The notes: generated from the sequence alone by a model not told the origin. A DNA stretch of 26,667 nucleotides from Hirudo medicinalis (GCA_011800805.1 MPNW01000656.1:3960-30626); one strand, 5' to 3'; positions 1 to 14,067 are shown, counted from the stretch's first letter. Numbers and translations are program-made.

Positions 1-127
<127 letters not shown>

Positions 128-142
128 GAAGCAGTCTCTCAC

Positions 143-413
143 TCAGCAATGATGTGACGACGACTACGAAGTCAAAGACATTCCAAGGCTCCTTGAAATA
201 ATAAAACCTAAGACCCAGAATCTTCATGACACACTCCATAGTGAAGATGACGATGAAGACGTTGTTGATATACATAAGGGCTGTCTCCATTTCCTTCGGC
301 TCATCATGGTGCTCCATGGCCATGGTCGCCATGTTGAGGAGGATGACTACCATGATGGCCACGTCGAATTTTTGATTCTTTGTCAGGTTGAAGAAGAACA
401 GCTGACACATGAA
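143..413 (-). CDS. Nav1: Nav exon E29: DIV S1-S3
   Basis: It encodes [20 protein letters not shown], the S1 helix [17 protein letters not shown]2 ([20 protein letters not shown]) and S3 ([20 protein letters not shown]). I chose acceptor TTCAACAG|TTC because it is in phase 0 with E28; the frame stays open upstream to another AG at 442, which would give the wrong phase. Donor TTGCTGA|GTGAGA, phase 1, is followed almost at once by AAT and TAC microsatellites. DIV S4 onward lies beyond the window's left edge. Confidence 0.94.
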
Positions 414-3061
414 CTGTTGAATGTTTAGGGAGTTGTTATGCACTGTACGAATGTAATATCATCACAACATGAATATTATTAACACAACATGAATATTATT
501 ATGACAACATGAATATCATTATCATGCGATGAACATTACGTCGGTAATAAATGAAAAGTTATATAAGTAGAGAATTAAACATTGTGTTTAGAGATGGAAT
601 TTAGTCTTAAATTGTTGTTGTTTTATTTGAGATCAGGCTAAATACTTGGAAATGGATGTTAATTATTTAGCAATAAGCGTCTTCAGACTACAACGCAGTA
701 CTTTTGTACTGCATTGTACATTGCAAATTCTGTACAACAACATGCAAATTAACTGATTGCATGTTGTTAATGTATGACAATGTAACTAACTGTAGTTGCA
801 TCAATGCATTGACAAAAAAAAATAATGTAGTCAAATGCAATGTTTGAAATTTAGTCGAGTCTAAATTCCAATTTGCATCTCAACTGCTAAAGCAACTTTT
901 CGTTTAAGTAAGAAAAAAAAATGCGTGGAACGAAAATCAAACCTTTGGTTTTGGAATCGGTTTTGAAGGCTGCTTGGAGCCCAGTTTTTTCATGGCGTTG
1001 TAATATTTCTTTTGGTCTTCCGTCATCAACATCTCCATCGAGCCACCAGCCTTCCAGGTTTAATTAACCATATTCACATTCATATTCATATTCGTAATAA
1101 TATTATTGGACCGTCGTAATTGTGAAATTAATTATCTATTATTTATTAGGCTCTAAATCATCATGACTCGTAATTAGTGGCAGTACTTCGTCGTCAACGA
1201 AATACTGATGCTAATGTTAATCCCAGCTGCAACAAATGTGTTTCATTTCATTTAATTTCATTTCATTTCATTTCATTCAATCATTCATTCATTCATTCAT
1301 TCATTCGTTCATTCATTCATTCATGTCGCATCGGTTAATTCACTGAAAAGACTCGAAGAATGGATTGCCTTTTTCTTCTGCATGTTGAAGTTCTCGATGA
1401 TGACACCGATGAAGAGGTTGAGAGTGAAGAATGAACCAAAGACAATGAATAGAACAAAGTACAAATACACTCCAACCCTGTCCTCAAACATCGGTTGATC
1501 TGTGGGCTGCAAATAGTGAATAATACGGTTGATTTTAAGTTTATTGAATAAGTTTAGTGGAAATATTTACAGTGACAAATGTAAATGTAAATGTAAATGT
1601 AGTTCATTTATATAGCGCCATATGCATATCGTCAGAGGCGCTCCTTATGTTAACAATTTATGTAGCGCTCCTTCTCAAGGGCGCTTGCGGCAGTGCAAGC
1701 TGGGTTTCGAACGCGACACATGACGACTGTTGCTATTACCGCCGTGTGCAGGAAAGCAACCCATTCGGCCAACCTGCACGATCACATTTAATCTCAAACG
1801 TTTCTTGTGTCCAATATGGTTAAGTTTGTAATCCTGTAATAACCAAGTGACTCAACGAAAATGAATAATGAAAGATAAGAAAATAATAATTATTAATAAT
1901 AATAATAATAGCAACATTGTTGTAATTATAATAATTGTTATCATTACTGTTACTTCTACCAACATTTGCATAAACAACTTCATTGAATACCCCAGCATAG
2001 CACAATGAAATCAGGAAGCCCACTCAGAATACACCGGGGATAACTAAATCAATCCGCATACCTCTCTGCTGTCGACGGCAGCATACATGATGTCCATCCA
2101 GCCCTTGAACGTGGCAATCTGGAAGAGACTGAGGTAGCCTATAAGGACGTTGTCGAAGTTCACCTTGGGGATGAACCAGGTGTAGTTGCGGGTGACAGAA
2201 TAGTTCTTCTCGCACAGTTCACGGTCCAGGGTGTCGTTTGTACCCTGTATGACCAAGTGGTTCTGTTGGTTGAGTACCATTTTGATCATCTCCCCATTCT
2301 CGTCGACACATCTTCCAAATCTACCCATGAACAGGTTGACCCCCATAATGCTGAATATGAGCCAGAAGACCAGGCAGACTAACAGGACGTTGAAGATGGC
2401 TGGGATGGCTTGTATCAGGGCGTTCACAACGACCTGGTTTGATGTTCATTGATTAAGTTTTAGTTTAAGTTTTATTTTATGAACATTGGTACTTTTAGTC
2501 ATCTGCTTTTCAGTTTTTGTATTTTGTAAATTATTTTTCCGATCGCGGCTTATTTGGTTACTTGAATGAGTTCAAAGTTCAAAGTTCAACGGTGGAAAGT
2601 GGACAGATCACGAATGAAACAGGAAATAAAAGAGGCACAAAAACATTTTTATGCATTTCAATTTGTCCAAATAATTTAAAAACTGTGTACATTTTTCGAT
2701 CGATATGATCAATTAACAGTTTTATCAATCAGCAGTTTTATTTTGAACATATTAATGATGTAATTAATAAATTATAATATATTAACAAATTATTTTACAA
2801 TACACTAATTAATTAACCAATAAATGACCTTCATGCCCTCCCATCTCGAAACCGCTCGCAAAGGTCTCAAAGCCCTCAGGGTCCTCAGGCTCGAAAGGCA
2901 CCCATGTTTCCTGCGCCTGCCCCCTCGGCAAACCACCCCACCAAGGATATCTGGGATGGAATGTAACTATGGATGTGTAATCGAATAAAAAGATATGTCT
3001 TGCATAATTCATGCGAGGAATGCTTGTTGTTAAAATGATATTTTATAATAAATAATATTGA

Positions 3062-3102
<41 letters not shown>

Positions 3103-6100
3103 AACGTGCAATATTGTTTAGCAGTTGATTTCTATAATTACATACAATTAACTCTGTTAATGTAACACTTTACATTCATTTAACAAGTTAATAATCTAAT
3201 CATTATAATTGTTCAACAATAATAATTATAATAACAATAATATTGATCAGTAATCACAACAAGTTACACTAAATTTAACTCATCATCCTCACAGCAACGA
3301 TGACAAAGTCGAGCCAGCACCAAGCGTCGGTAAAGTACTTTTTGAATCCGTAGGCAGCCATCTTGACTATCATTTCGAAGACGAAGATGACGGTGAATAT
3401 TCTGTCCATTATCTTCAAAGAATTTTTCAGCCACGGAATTTCATCGATGTGTTTGTCCTCAACAGCCTTAATAAATTTTCAACAACTTAAAAAAAAAGTA
3501 AAAAACCAAAAATAAGCGCTCGTATTAAGTGGACAGCATCCGAGAAGACGATCTTTCATTACCAACGCACGCATCACTAAGCGCCGGGAGGTTTCTCGGC
3601 GCAAGATATCGATTTTGCGTTCCGTGGAGCAGAATGCCCCGACGAAAATAGAAGTGTCAATCAATTTGACGCCGTCGAAGGCAAATATTCATTCCGGGAA
3701 ATCCAGACAATCCAGCAAACAACCAGCGAATGCAACCTATGGCGTCCAAGTAGGCTGAATGGGTTGCATTCTTGCATGCGGCGGTAATGGCAACTGTCGT
3801 AATGTGTCGTCTTCGTAACCCAGCCTGCACCGCCAGGGAGCTCCCTCGGGTAGGGGCGCTATATAAATGGTAGAGCTATGAAAAAATCGGCCAAATAAAA
3901 ATACCTACCAGAGCCATGCTACTGGCGAGGATCATGATGATGATGAAGGTCTCAAAGTAGTTGTTCTCTACCAAAGAGAACATGTGACAACGGAACTTCC
4001 AGTAAGTTTGGCCGAGCACCGTGTGCTCGAAGATGTGAAGGACTGAGCACTTTTCGATGCACAGTCGTGGACAGCAGTCGTCAGGGTACTTGACGAAGAC
4101 GACGTTCACCTCGTTTATCTCTGGTCCGTTTAAGGCTTGTTGGTCGTCTGTGATTGTGTTGATTAGGGTACTGATAAACATTGGCATGCAACTTTTTTAG
4201 ACGAAACTGACTGAAAGTTTAACACATAACATTGAAAATTATGAGGTAACAATTATGATACTTAATAATTAATAATGTTACTTTATTTATAGATTGATTT
4301 ATTTATTATTATCAAATAATTATAGTAGCTTTTAAAAAAGGTTTCTCAAAAATACAAGCTCTTGTTATGGTTACGTGAATCGATGACGGACTTCAGTAAT
4401 TTTAGGAAATGCGCTGAGATTGGGTTCAGCGTCCCTTAAGATGGCGCTATATAAATTGAAACATTCCATTTCTTGTTATTATTTCATAAATTACTTTATT
4501 AGTAATTTAGTAATTTATTTATTTATAAATTATATTATAATTATTTTATAATTTATATTTAAAAATTATTTTATAAATTTATTAAAAATATTAATTAAAA
4601 ATTATTAAAAATTTATTTATAAATTATATTATAATTATTTTATAATTTATAAATTACTCTTGTCAGTATCACAATCAGCATCCGTTGTCTCTTGTCTCCT
4701 CAGGATTAAACCATCTCAGTAACATATTGAAACGAAAATTATTATTATTATTAATATTATTATTATTATTTTTTATTTTCTCGACCAAACATTCAAAATC
4801 CATCTGTCCAAATAAATGATCCTCAACATAAACCTTTTAGTCCCCAAACATGTCTCAGGATCTCCGCGGGACTAAATAACTTAAACCATGCATGCACAAT
4901 TCGTCATAAATCAAACTCGAAAATAACTCAAAGAAAATCCATTTCTGTCAATTCATTAAATTCATTCGACTGCTCTTCTTCTGTAGGCAATGGCATGGAA
5001 GGCCCAGGTTTGTCCCCAGATCCTTGTGACCCTTATTAGACAAATGAAGGCTTAGGATAACTTTTTTGAAGCTTTCAATCTGCTGCTGTTATCCAGAACC
5101 ATGTTCTTGATCTCTAAGCTTTCAAATTTTATCAACAAGGGTCTTGATTTTGAAGATTCTTCAACATTTTGCCAATTCTGAACATTTCCATGATTTCTTT
5201 TCTATTTTCTTTCCTGTTACTTCTTTCAGGAGCTTTGACACGAGTTATTTTTCTTCTTGACTTTCCAACGTCTTTCCAAGGCCAAATTGTAGACTTTGAT
5301 GTTGTTCTGCCTTCTTTGTCTTTCATTGTTCATTTCTATTTTTGAGTTTGTGTCACTCATCCTTGGACTATCTCAATATCTGTAATCAAGATTTCAACCT
5401 TATTTTCAAATAAATTGGACCATTGTTTGGTTTCTAGTTTGATCTCATCCAACTTTTTTATCGAAACTTTGTTCAACTCCTTCAAGTTCTGCTGAAGCTC
5501 TTCAATTTGTTTTCCTTGCTCTTTAATGACATCAACCAACTTATCAGTTGTCCTGATAATCAGTTTAAGTTCTGCGACATCGTCAGTTACACCTTTCAAT
5601 TGTTCTTTTGATTCCTTTGCGTTTTTGTCAACAAATTTCTTGAGACAATCCTCGTTTAACTTCAAACAACTTTCGCACAAATGAAAACCGAGGAGTTAGG
5701 CCGCAATCTTAGATTCACAACTGGCCTCCTTCGCACTTCTAGGTCTCGGCATAATTTTTGATTTCGAAAATTACGAGGAATGTTTCCTGAAGTCTTAATA
5801 TCAATATTCTCTGACTGAAATTAATTCTATCAGTCATTTTTAAGGAATTCGAGCACAACTTGTTTACACGAGCGATATTATTTTAATAATTATTTCAATT
5901 ATTTATCATTATCATTATCATCATCACCAATTTCACATTGCTCAATATTATTGTTATTGCAATTAACATTCTTCTTCTTCTTATTATTATTATCATTATA
6001 GCTGTTATTATTATTATTAATAATACCTGTAATTACCTCATAATTATTATTATTATTATTCTCACAAATTATCTTACAACTACCTACCTCGACTCAGCGT

Positions 6101-9100
6101 GTCGTCTTGAGAAAAGGAAAAGTCGGTGTCAGTGGTCGAAGTTATGCTCGGTTCTGGACTCTGAAGACTGTCCTTGGTGGACAGGGACTTTGGGAAGGAG
6201 TAGCGACTCAACTGACTGTTATGGCTCGATGTCTTACTCATCTTCATGGTTGACTGCTCCGACAACATGCTCACTCCACAGTTTAAGTTGATCAATTCTG
6301 TTTGCTGGTGATGTTAGTGTGTATGAAAGTATGTTGTCTGTGTGTGTGTTTGTATGTGTTAGTGAGAGTATGAATGGGTTGTTGTTGTTGTTGTTTAAAG
6401 GCATAATAATTTATATAACATATAAGAACTATTTATTTAATTAAGTCAATATTTTGAATATTTTCATTGTTTAATAATTTCGTAATGAGCGGCATTCTTC
6501 AACAAGATCGCTTTGAAATAAAATTTTATGAATTTAATTTATACTTAACGACTTAATCCTTGAATTTCAAATTGTTTGCAATTCGAAAACATCACAAAAC
6601 CATACGACAAAACAAAAAACATGAATCAAACTTTTTTCAAGGTGTATTCATCTGGCTCTGAAGAAAGAAAAAACAGACTCGAATGAATGTCGTGTCGTGC
6701 TTGGAGACAAGAGGAACCCACTCACCTGTCGGGTAGACTGGGGAGTACCCCACATGGGGAGACCTTCCATTGGAACGCCCCTTATCCAGGTGAATTATGA
6801 AACCTGGAACATCTGGATTTGTGGAGGAATTTAAAATTTACATGTTTTGGTTTTGTTTCATAATAAAATAACTATTATATTATTATATTATAATATATTA
6901 ATTAGTATAATAATTAATATAATATATTATATATTATTATATTATTAAGTAAGATGTAATAAAATAAAATAACAATCTAAAGGCATATATTTCATTGATC
7001 CAGAAATACTAACTTTTATTTGTATAAATTACTTGTTTAAATCTTGTAATTATAATTTTTTAAATGCCAAAATTGTGATCAATTTCATCATCATCGTCAC
7101 CACCATCATCACCACTATCATCATCACCAACCATTCTAATCATAACAACAAAAACAACAGCACTCCCACAACAAGAACCAACTGCTATCATTGTTGTTGT
7201 TGTAATGCTGTGGACTCCCCTCATTGTTGTTGTCCACCTCGGCCTCTCTGACCCTCCCGTTCCCTATGGGGGTGGCGTTGACGATGACAATCTCCCTGTG
7301 GATACTGATCTCTCCCTCGTCCTGCGGGTCGATGCAGTTTGTCCTGTCGTCGTAGTAGTAGTCCGCGGGCAGGCCCTTGTGTCTGATCTTGACCTTGATG
7401 CAGTAAGTTATGTGCGACTTGATGTAAATGACGAACCTGTTTATTCTGTCGATCGCCTCTTGAAGTTTGTTGGGTCCTGATTAATTTAACAATATTATTA
7501 ATTAATTTAATATTATTATTAATTTATTACTTAATTACTTAACGTTTACTTCATTTATATAGCGCCATATGCATAGCGCCAGAGTTGCTGCTTGTTAACC
7601 ATGTATATAGCATTCCTTCCCAAGGGTGCTTGTGGCAGTGCAGGCTGGGTTTCGAACACGACACATTACGTCTGTTGCCATTACCGCCGAATGCAGGAAC
7701 CATTCGGCCAAACTTCACGCAAATATTTTAATGTTATTAATTGTTGATTGCCATAAGGTGCCGCGTATATTTTGAAGTTTCAAAATTATGAAAATTTCTT
7801 AATGTTTCAAATTCACATTATTTATGCAATAATAATATTGCTAGTATTTTTTTCATTGTCATTATTATTATTATTTGAATTTTAATGATTAAAAAAATTA
7901 TTAAGATTATTTTAAACCTGTTGTTTACTAAAAAGTAAAACATATTTCACGGATTTAACTTAATTGTAACCTTCATCTTCCTGCGAATGTTTTAGACTTT
8001 CTGCACCGAATGAACTCAAGAGCAGAGCAAGGAAAAGATTCAAAACCTTAAAAACATTTGAATCGATATTTTGTTGAAGTTTAAAATAACCTCAATTAAA
8101 AAATAAATTGCTTTTAATAAGCAGGAGATGTTGGATGGAAACAATGTGGCGATTCCAGTACGTTTTCATCAACAGAACGAAGTCCAAGGGTGTCGTGTTC
8201 GCAACCTGGATTGCGTCACTGGCAACGAAGAAGGAGCTAGATAAATGCTTCACTTATTATTTGGACTTTACGCATTTGTCTTAGAAAACACATCAGTTTT
8301 AAAGATAAAATCACATTATTTGTAAATAAATTCTTAAATAATTGATTGATTGATTTTCAGTTCATTTTAATTTTGTGTGTTTTTTCTTTTAAATTTGAAA
8401 ACCACAAGATTCCACAACCAACCACAAGATTTCCGACGATCATCGTGAGGAGGAAGAAAGGAATGCAAACCTTTCCATACGCTCTGAGGCAGTTCCACAT
8501 GTTGTCAATCCACTCACCACAGAGAATCCTGTTTGCAATTTCAAGAGAATTACACGGACATTTTTATGAGAATTTTCAATTTAATTTCAACTCAAATATA
8601 AATAAATAAACCGTAAATAATAATATTTTTAACGTAACTAACAATAATGATAATTAATAATAATACATTTAAGAAATTATTAAAGGCGATTTGGTAATCA
8701 ATAAATTACATTAAAAAATACAATTGATCGTGAAAATAATTACAATACAAACTTCCAAAAACACGGACAACCTAAACACAATCATGAAGGAGTGGAAAAA
8801 GTCCTTGAAGTGCCACCTCAGTTCTCTACTTTCGCCCGGGAGAAATGGAAATCTGTCATCATGGTAAGAAGTGCCAAACAGCTGCATCCCCATCACTGCG
8901 AAGATGAAAATTATGATCGCCAGAACAAAGCACAGATTGCCTAGGGCGCCCATGGTTCTGCCAATGATCCCGATGAGAAGGTTCAGTGTTGGCCAGGACT
9001 TTGCCAATTTGAAGACTCTCAACTGATCGGAGAGGAATTCGATGGATTAAATTTTTAAATTGTATTTAATATTTTTGAAGTAGTTAAGTTATTTGTTGAA

Positions 9101-12100
9101 ATATATTCTCTACGTTTTTAATGCTAGTTGTAGGGAGCCGAACAGAGAAGGTCGAATGTTTGGGGCTTGTTATTAAATGTGTTTATTTTACTGTTATTCC
9201 GCGACAAACTCGTTAAAAGTTGTACATCAACTACTTTGACTCGTCGTTACACTGGTTTTCTATTTAAACCTTAAATGTTCTCCTGATAAAGTGCTTTTTG
9301 CGTAAGTTTCTTTTGAAGTTCCGGAATCCTTTGAAAAGTGTCGCGAAAAAATAGAAAATGTGAAGAATTCGATGAGTCAACAATGAATAACTTGGCTGGC
9401 AAGACTAAGGCAAAAATTTTGAAGTCCATAAGAGAGATGATCAGAGAGGAGTTGCCTGGTCTGATTAAATCTGCTGTTGGAGAGGAGGTGAAGAAACTAC
9501 TTGATAGGGTGAACGAACTTAGTGAGGAAAACAATCGCCTTAAATCAAGGATTGATTTAGTTGAGACGCAATTGGGTTGCCAGATGGGTCTTTGGCTGAA
9601 GTGGCCGGTACAATCTCTGGTGATGCGGAGGGCCAGTTTAACGGAGGTTCTCGAAGAGATACGGTTCGAGCAGTTATCAATTGCTGCAATTCCAAACTTG
9701 GCATAAACATCTCAGACCAGAACACAAACACATCAGATTTTGTCAACATCCGAGCTTCCTACTTCATTCTGCCAGTTTTCTCAACTCCAAGTAGAAAGGG
9801 ACTCAATAATTCATCTTGCATCGATAATATTTAAACCAACCATCCGCTGCGTCATTCCATAAGTAAAATAGTCATAGATGATCTGATCATCTACCAATAT
9901 TTCTCTCATTAATCTTTCTTCTGCCATTGAACTTGGGAACAAACCGGTGAAAAGCTTTAGAAGCCCAAGAATCGATTGCAATTTTTGGCGAGTTATTGAG
10001 TGAGGTTGACTGGTTGGCTGTCACTGGGCGTCTGGATGAGAAACATAATAATGTAACGTCTGCTTATCAGTCTTTCAACACAAGATTCCAACAGATGTAC
10101 GACCATTGCTCTTCCAAAAGGGCGATCACGTATTCCTCGAAATGAATGGTTGACAACTGGACTACTGACTTTTTGTAGAAAAAAAAACATCTTGCATCGG
10201 AAATTTATCAAGAATCCAACAAACCTCAGTAGACAAAAGTTTGTATCCTGGAGAAAAAATTCAAGTCTATCAAAACAAAAGCCATCAAAGATTTTTATTC
10301 GTCAAAATTCAAATTATAACAGAGCAATATGAAAAAGACTTGGAACTTGATTACATAACCACAGAACAGTTGCTGATCTGAAGCGAATACTATCAGTATG
10401 TTTCAACTCCATCAATGGTAAGGATCTGACCTCACCAGAGGACGTCTCAAATGCTTTCAACAATTACTTTCGAACATTGGCAGGAACCTGGCGCAACAAT
10501 TACCACATTTAAATTTTGAATCCTACTTAAAACATCCTCCAATACAGTCGATGAGGGTCTCTTCGACGACGCCTAATGAAATCATGAAGATTGCTACTCA
10601 GATGAAGACATCTCATAGTTGTGGCCTTGGCGGAATTGATTCGATCCTTGTTAGTGCCTTAATTCCGTGTATAACTCAGGTATTTTCAAACCTAATTAAT
10701 TATTCCTAATATCAACTTGAGCGTCCTGTTTGATTGGTTCTGTACAAATAAACTTTCTAAATTTAAAAAAGGTCAATTATATCTTAAATCACCATAGAAC
10801 TCTTTGATGTTTCGCTATGTGTAAATGGTATTATTATTAATCGTGTTCCAAAATATGGATTCTTAGGTGTTTGGATGGATGAACATGTGAATTGGTCTTG
10901 TCATATTAATTATGTCTTGCCCAAAATTGCACAAAACAACAGGATCTTATCTAAGATTCGATTTTTTATTGGCAAAAAAGATTGCACTTTTGTTATATTA
11001 TGCGCTTATTTTTTCTCTTCACATATCACAGAAACAGTCTATTCGTATCCTCTTTAATAATACTCCCTCGTCATCCTCCAAGCCATCCTTTTAGGAAAAC
11101 TCTATTTTAAATATTTACCAAATAAATGACTTTCTGACTGCCATCTTTATGTTCAAATACGCCAACAATCTATTGCCTCCATCATTTAAAAAAATGTTTA
11201 CACGTTCATCAGATATTCATTCTTATGGTTTGCGTTTTTCGGACAAATACAAATACATTGATCTGAAGTTTCTCGTTCCATGCCCAAAAAATTTTATTGA
11301 AATGTTTTGACCCTCGCATATTTTCTTCGATTCCCGCCACCGTTATATCTTCTGAATTCACATTCATATTCAGACATTCTTACAAATCAAATATTTTAAA
11401 TAAGTGAAATCATCTCATGTGGATTTTCCGTCGTGAGTCTAATTTCTATTATTTGAACTGCTGCTTTACATTTTTGCACTTCTGATTGATTCTTTTTTTT
11501 TTTGACATCCGGCTTGGAATTGTTTCATTGGAACAGGCAGCCCATCAGCGGGAATGCATCCCTTTGTAAAAAAAATTGTAGCGATTTGTAATGACCACGA
11601 AATATTAGATGAATTGTTCAATGAAACTGGAGAAAAAAAAGCTTCCTTTTCATTAAATGAAATCTAAATATGCATTAAGAGCTTCTAATATAAAACTAAA
11701 TATCTAATTACAATAAAAAAATTGTTTGTTTCGTTAACATGGCCTTCTTCCTACTATTCCTTAATTGATTTTTCTATTTTTATTCTTCTGATGCATAAAG
11801 TTTCTCTTGATTAAGATTAACGACGGCCTTTGGATATACAGTGTAAATAGACCTGATTGGAATCCCACCCATAATGTAGCACAACAAAGTGATTTACTTT
11901 GACATTATCCAAATCCCTAAGCCTCCTCCCAGCTACTGAAAAACTTCAGAAGATAAAAACAAGCCATAAAAAATTCTCAGACAAAATGAAGAGCACTTTG
12001 CAAGCACGTATTCTCAAAGGGAGAAAATACAAGCAAACATCTTAGCAAATGAATGCAATGAATGTCATTTTAAGCATGAAGTAAACAATTTTAATTAAAA

Positions 12101-13735
12101 AATAGTTTGTTAATATTGTTTTAATTTTCATGAGATCTAAAACTGATAAAATCTTCGTAGGGATAAAACATTTCTTTAGGATGGTACTTAGTTGGAACTC
12201 CCTACAGAAAGCTTGAAGATACAAAGCACATCCAGTTTTAAATTTCTTGAAGATAAATTTTATGGTGATAGAGCTTATGACATTTGATTTTGTTAATGAG
12301 TTGTTTTGTTGCTTTGCTTTTTTATTTTTGCTTGCTTTTCATATTGTTCGTTGTGTGATCCGGTGAGGGGTACGTCCGTGCTGGTAATTAGTAATAATAA
12401 TAAATAATAATAATAACAATAATAATAATAATAAATTGACGTCATATGCATATTCAATTTAACATAATAGTAATATATATTGCGCATGTAAACATGTTAA
12501 AAATCAATACACGTTTACATACATACTAATATTAACCTTATTAACAACATCAATAATTTATGATAAACATCTCATAACACTGACCAATCGGAAAGAGCGA
12601 AGTATGGACAGGCCTTTGACCTTTTCAAGGCCCATCTCAATGAGGCTGAGGATGACGATGACGAAATCAAAACAGCTCCATTTGTCCTGGAGGTATTTGT
12701 ACAAGCCCAGGGCCAAGATCTTCAGAGCTGCCTCTACTGAGAAGATCCCAGTGAAGACCTTAGATTATCGATTAAGAAGTTAAAAATTCTTAATAATCTA
12801 TTATTTATTATTATTATTATTAATGATAATTAAGTTTGCTTCGTTGATGTTGTTTTTGTTATTATTCTAAATATATTAAAAATGAAATTGTGTTGTCTTC
12901 TTGCATGAATTAAATCGTGAAATTTATTCCATTGAAACGTTTTGATTTTTTTTTATTATTTATTATTAGAAAAGAATTTGTATTTTTGAACTTAATCAGC
13001 TTAATTTTACTCAAATCGCAGTCTAACGAAGCCAATTATTCTTTCCTCTAATCTTTTTTAAATAAGACGTCTCCAAATAATCAGAAAAAATTCATTTGAG
13101 AAACTCATAATTATTTCGTAGATTAGGAGTTTCTCTAATTTCTTTTTCAGTAAAACTTGATTGAACTGCAGGATGAACATTACATCGATAAAAATAATAA
13201 ATATTAATCTATAATAATAATAATAAATAAAAGTAAGCATAGGGAGCAATTTAATGATAAACACATTTATTTATTATGACAAATTTATTTACATAAACGT
13301 ACATTCCCTGAATGACATTGCCTATCCTGTTGCAAACCCTATTTCGCTCCGAAGAAAACATCAACAAATAAACGAGGTGAATGAAAAACAACAAAAATAA
13401 ACCAAATCATCCACGTACATAATTCCCGTAGGAGAGGACCTTGACTAGAGAATCGTTCATGTTGGCATGTTCAACTGCCATGAAGACAGTGTTGACGACG
13501 ATGCAGAGGGTGATGAACAGGTCGACAAAGGCATCCATGATGAAGAGTTCGATGATGTTGGCAATCTTGTACCAGAGAGGATGGCACTGCCAGTCGAACA
13601 GTAGCTGCATGCACCTCTTTTTGATGAACTCCTTTTTCTTCATGCCCGGCTCGAAGCCCAAGAAGCCTGCCACTGCCAAGGTTCGTGGAGGAATAATGTC
13701 AAATCTTAAGAATTTCAAATGTGGTTTTGTTGTGA

Positions 13736-13771
<36 letters not shown>

Positions 13772-14035
13772 ACTGTGTTGAGTTAATAAGTTTGAAAAAA
13801 AAAGTATTTGAAATATATTGAAGACATACGTCAATACTTTAATATTAAAATATTTTTCAAATTGCAAGAAATACTTTGAGAAATGTTTTTCTAAAACAAG
13901 TTCCTTAATACCTCCTCTTTTTCTTGATGCATTCTTGAATAAGTCTTTTAGCACCAATACATCTGCCGGATAAAAAAAATATTAATAACATAATTTATTA
14001 ATAATATTAAAAAATAATAATAAAAATAATGTAAT

Positions 14036-14067
<32 letters not shown>

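Noticed and set aside
2434..3292. A second, intact copy of the DIII S4 exon (mutually exclusive pair as in para)
   Set aside because: I scanned the flanking introns for an Arg-every-third pattern and found none, so the frameshifted E25 is not a spare copy of a pair inside this window.
7205..7480. Plus-strand ORF of 91 codons
   Set aside because: It is the antisense shadow of exon E21, whose minus-strand translation matches the Nav linker.
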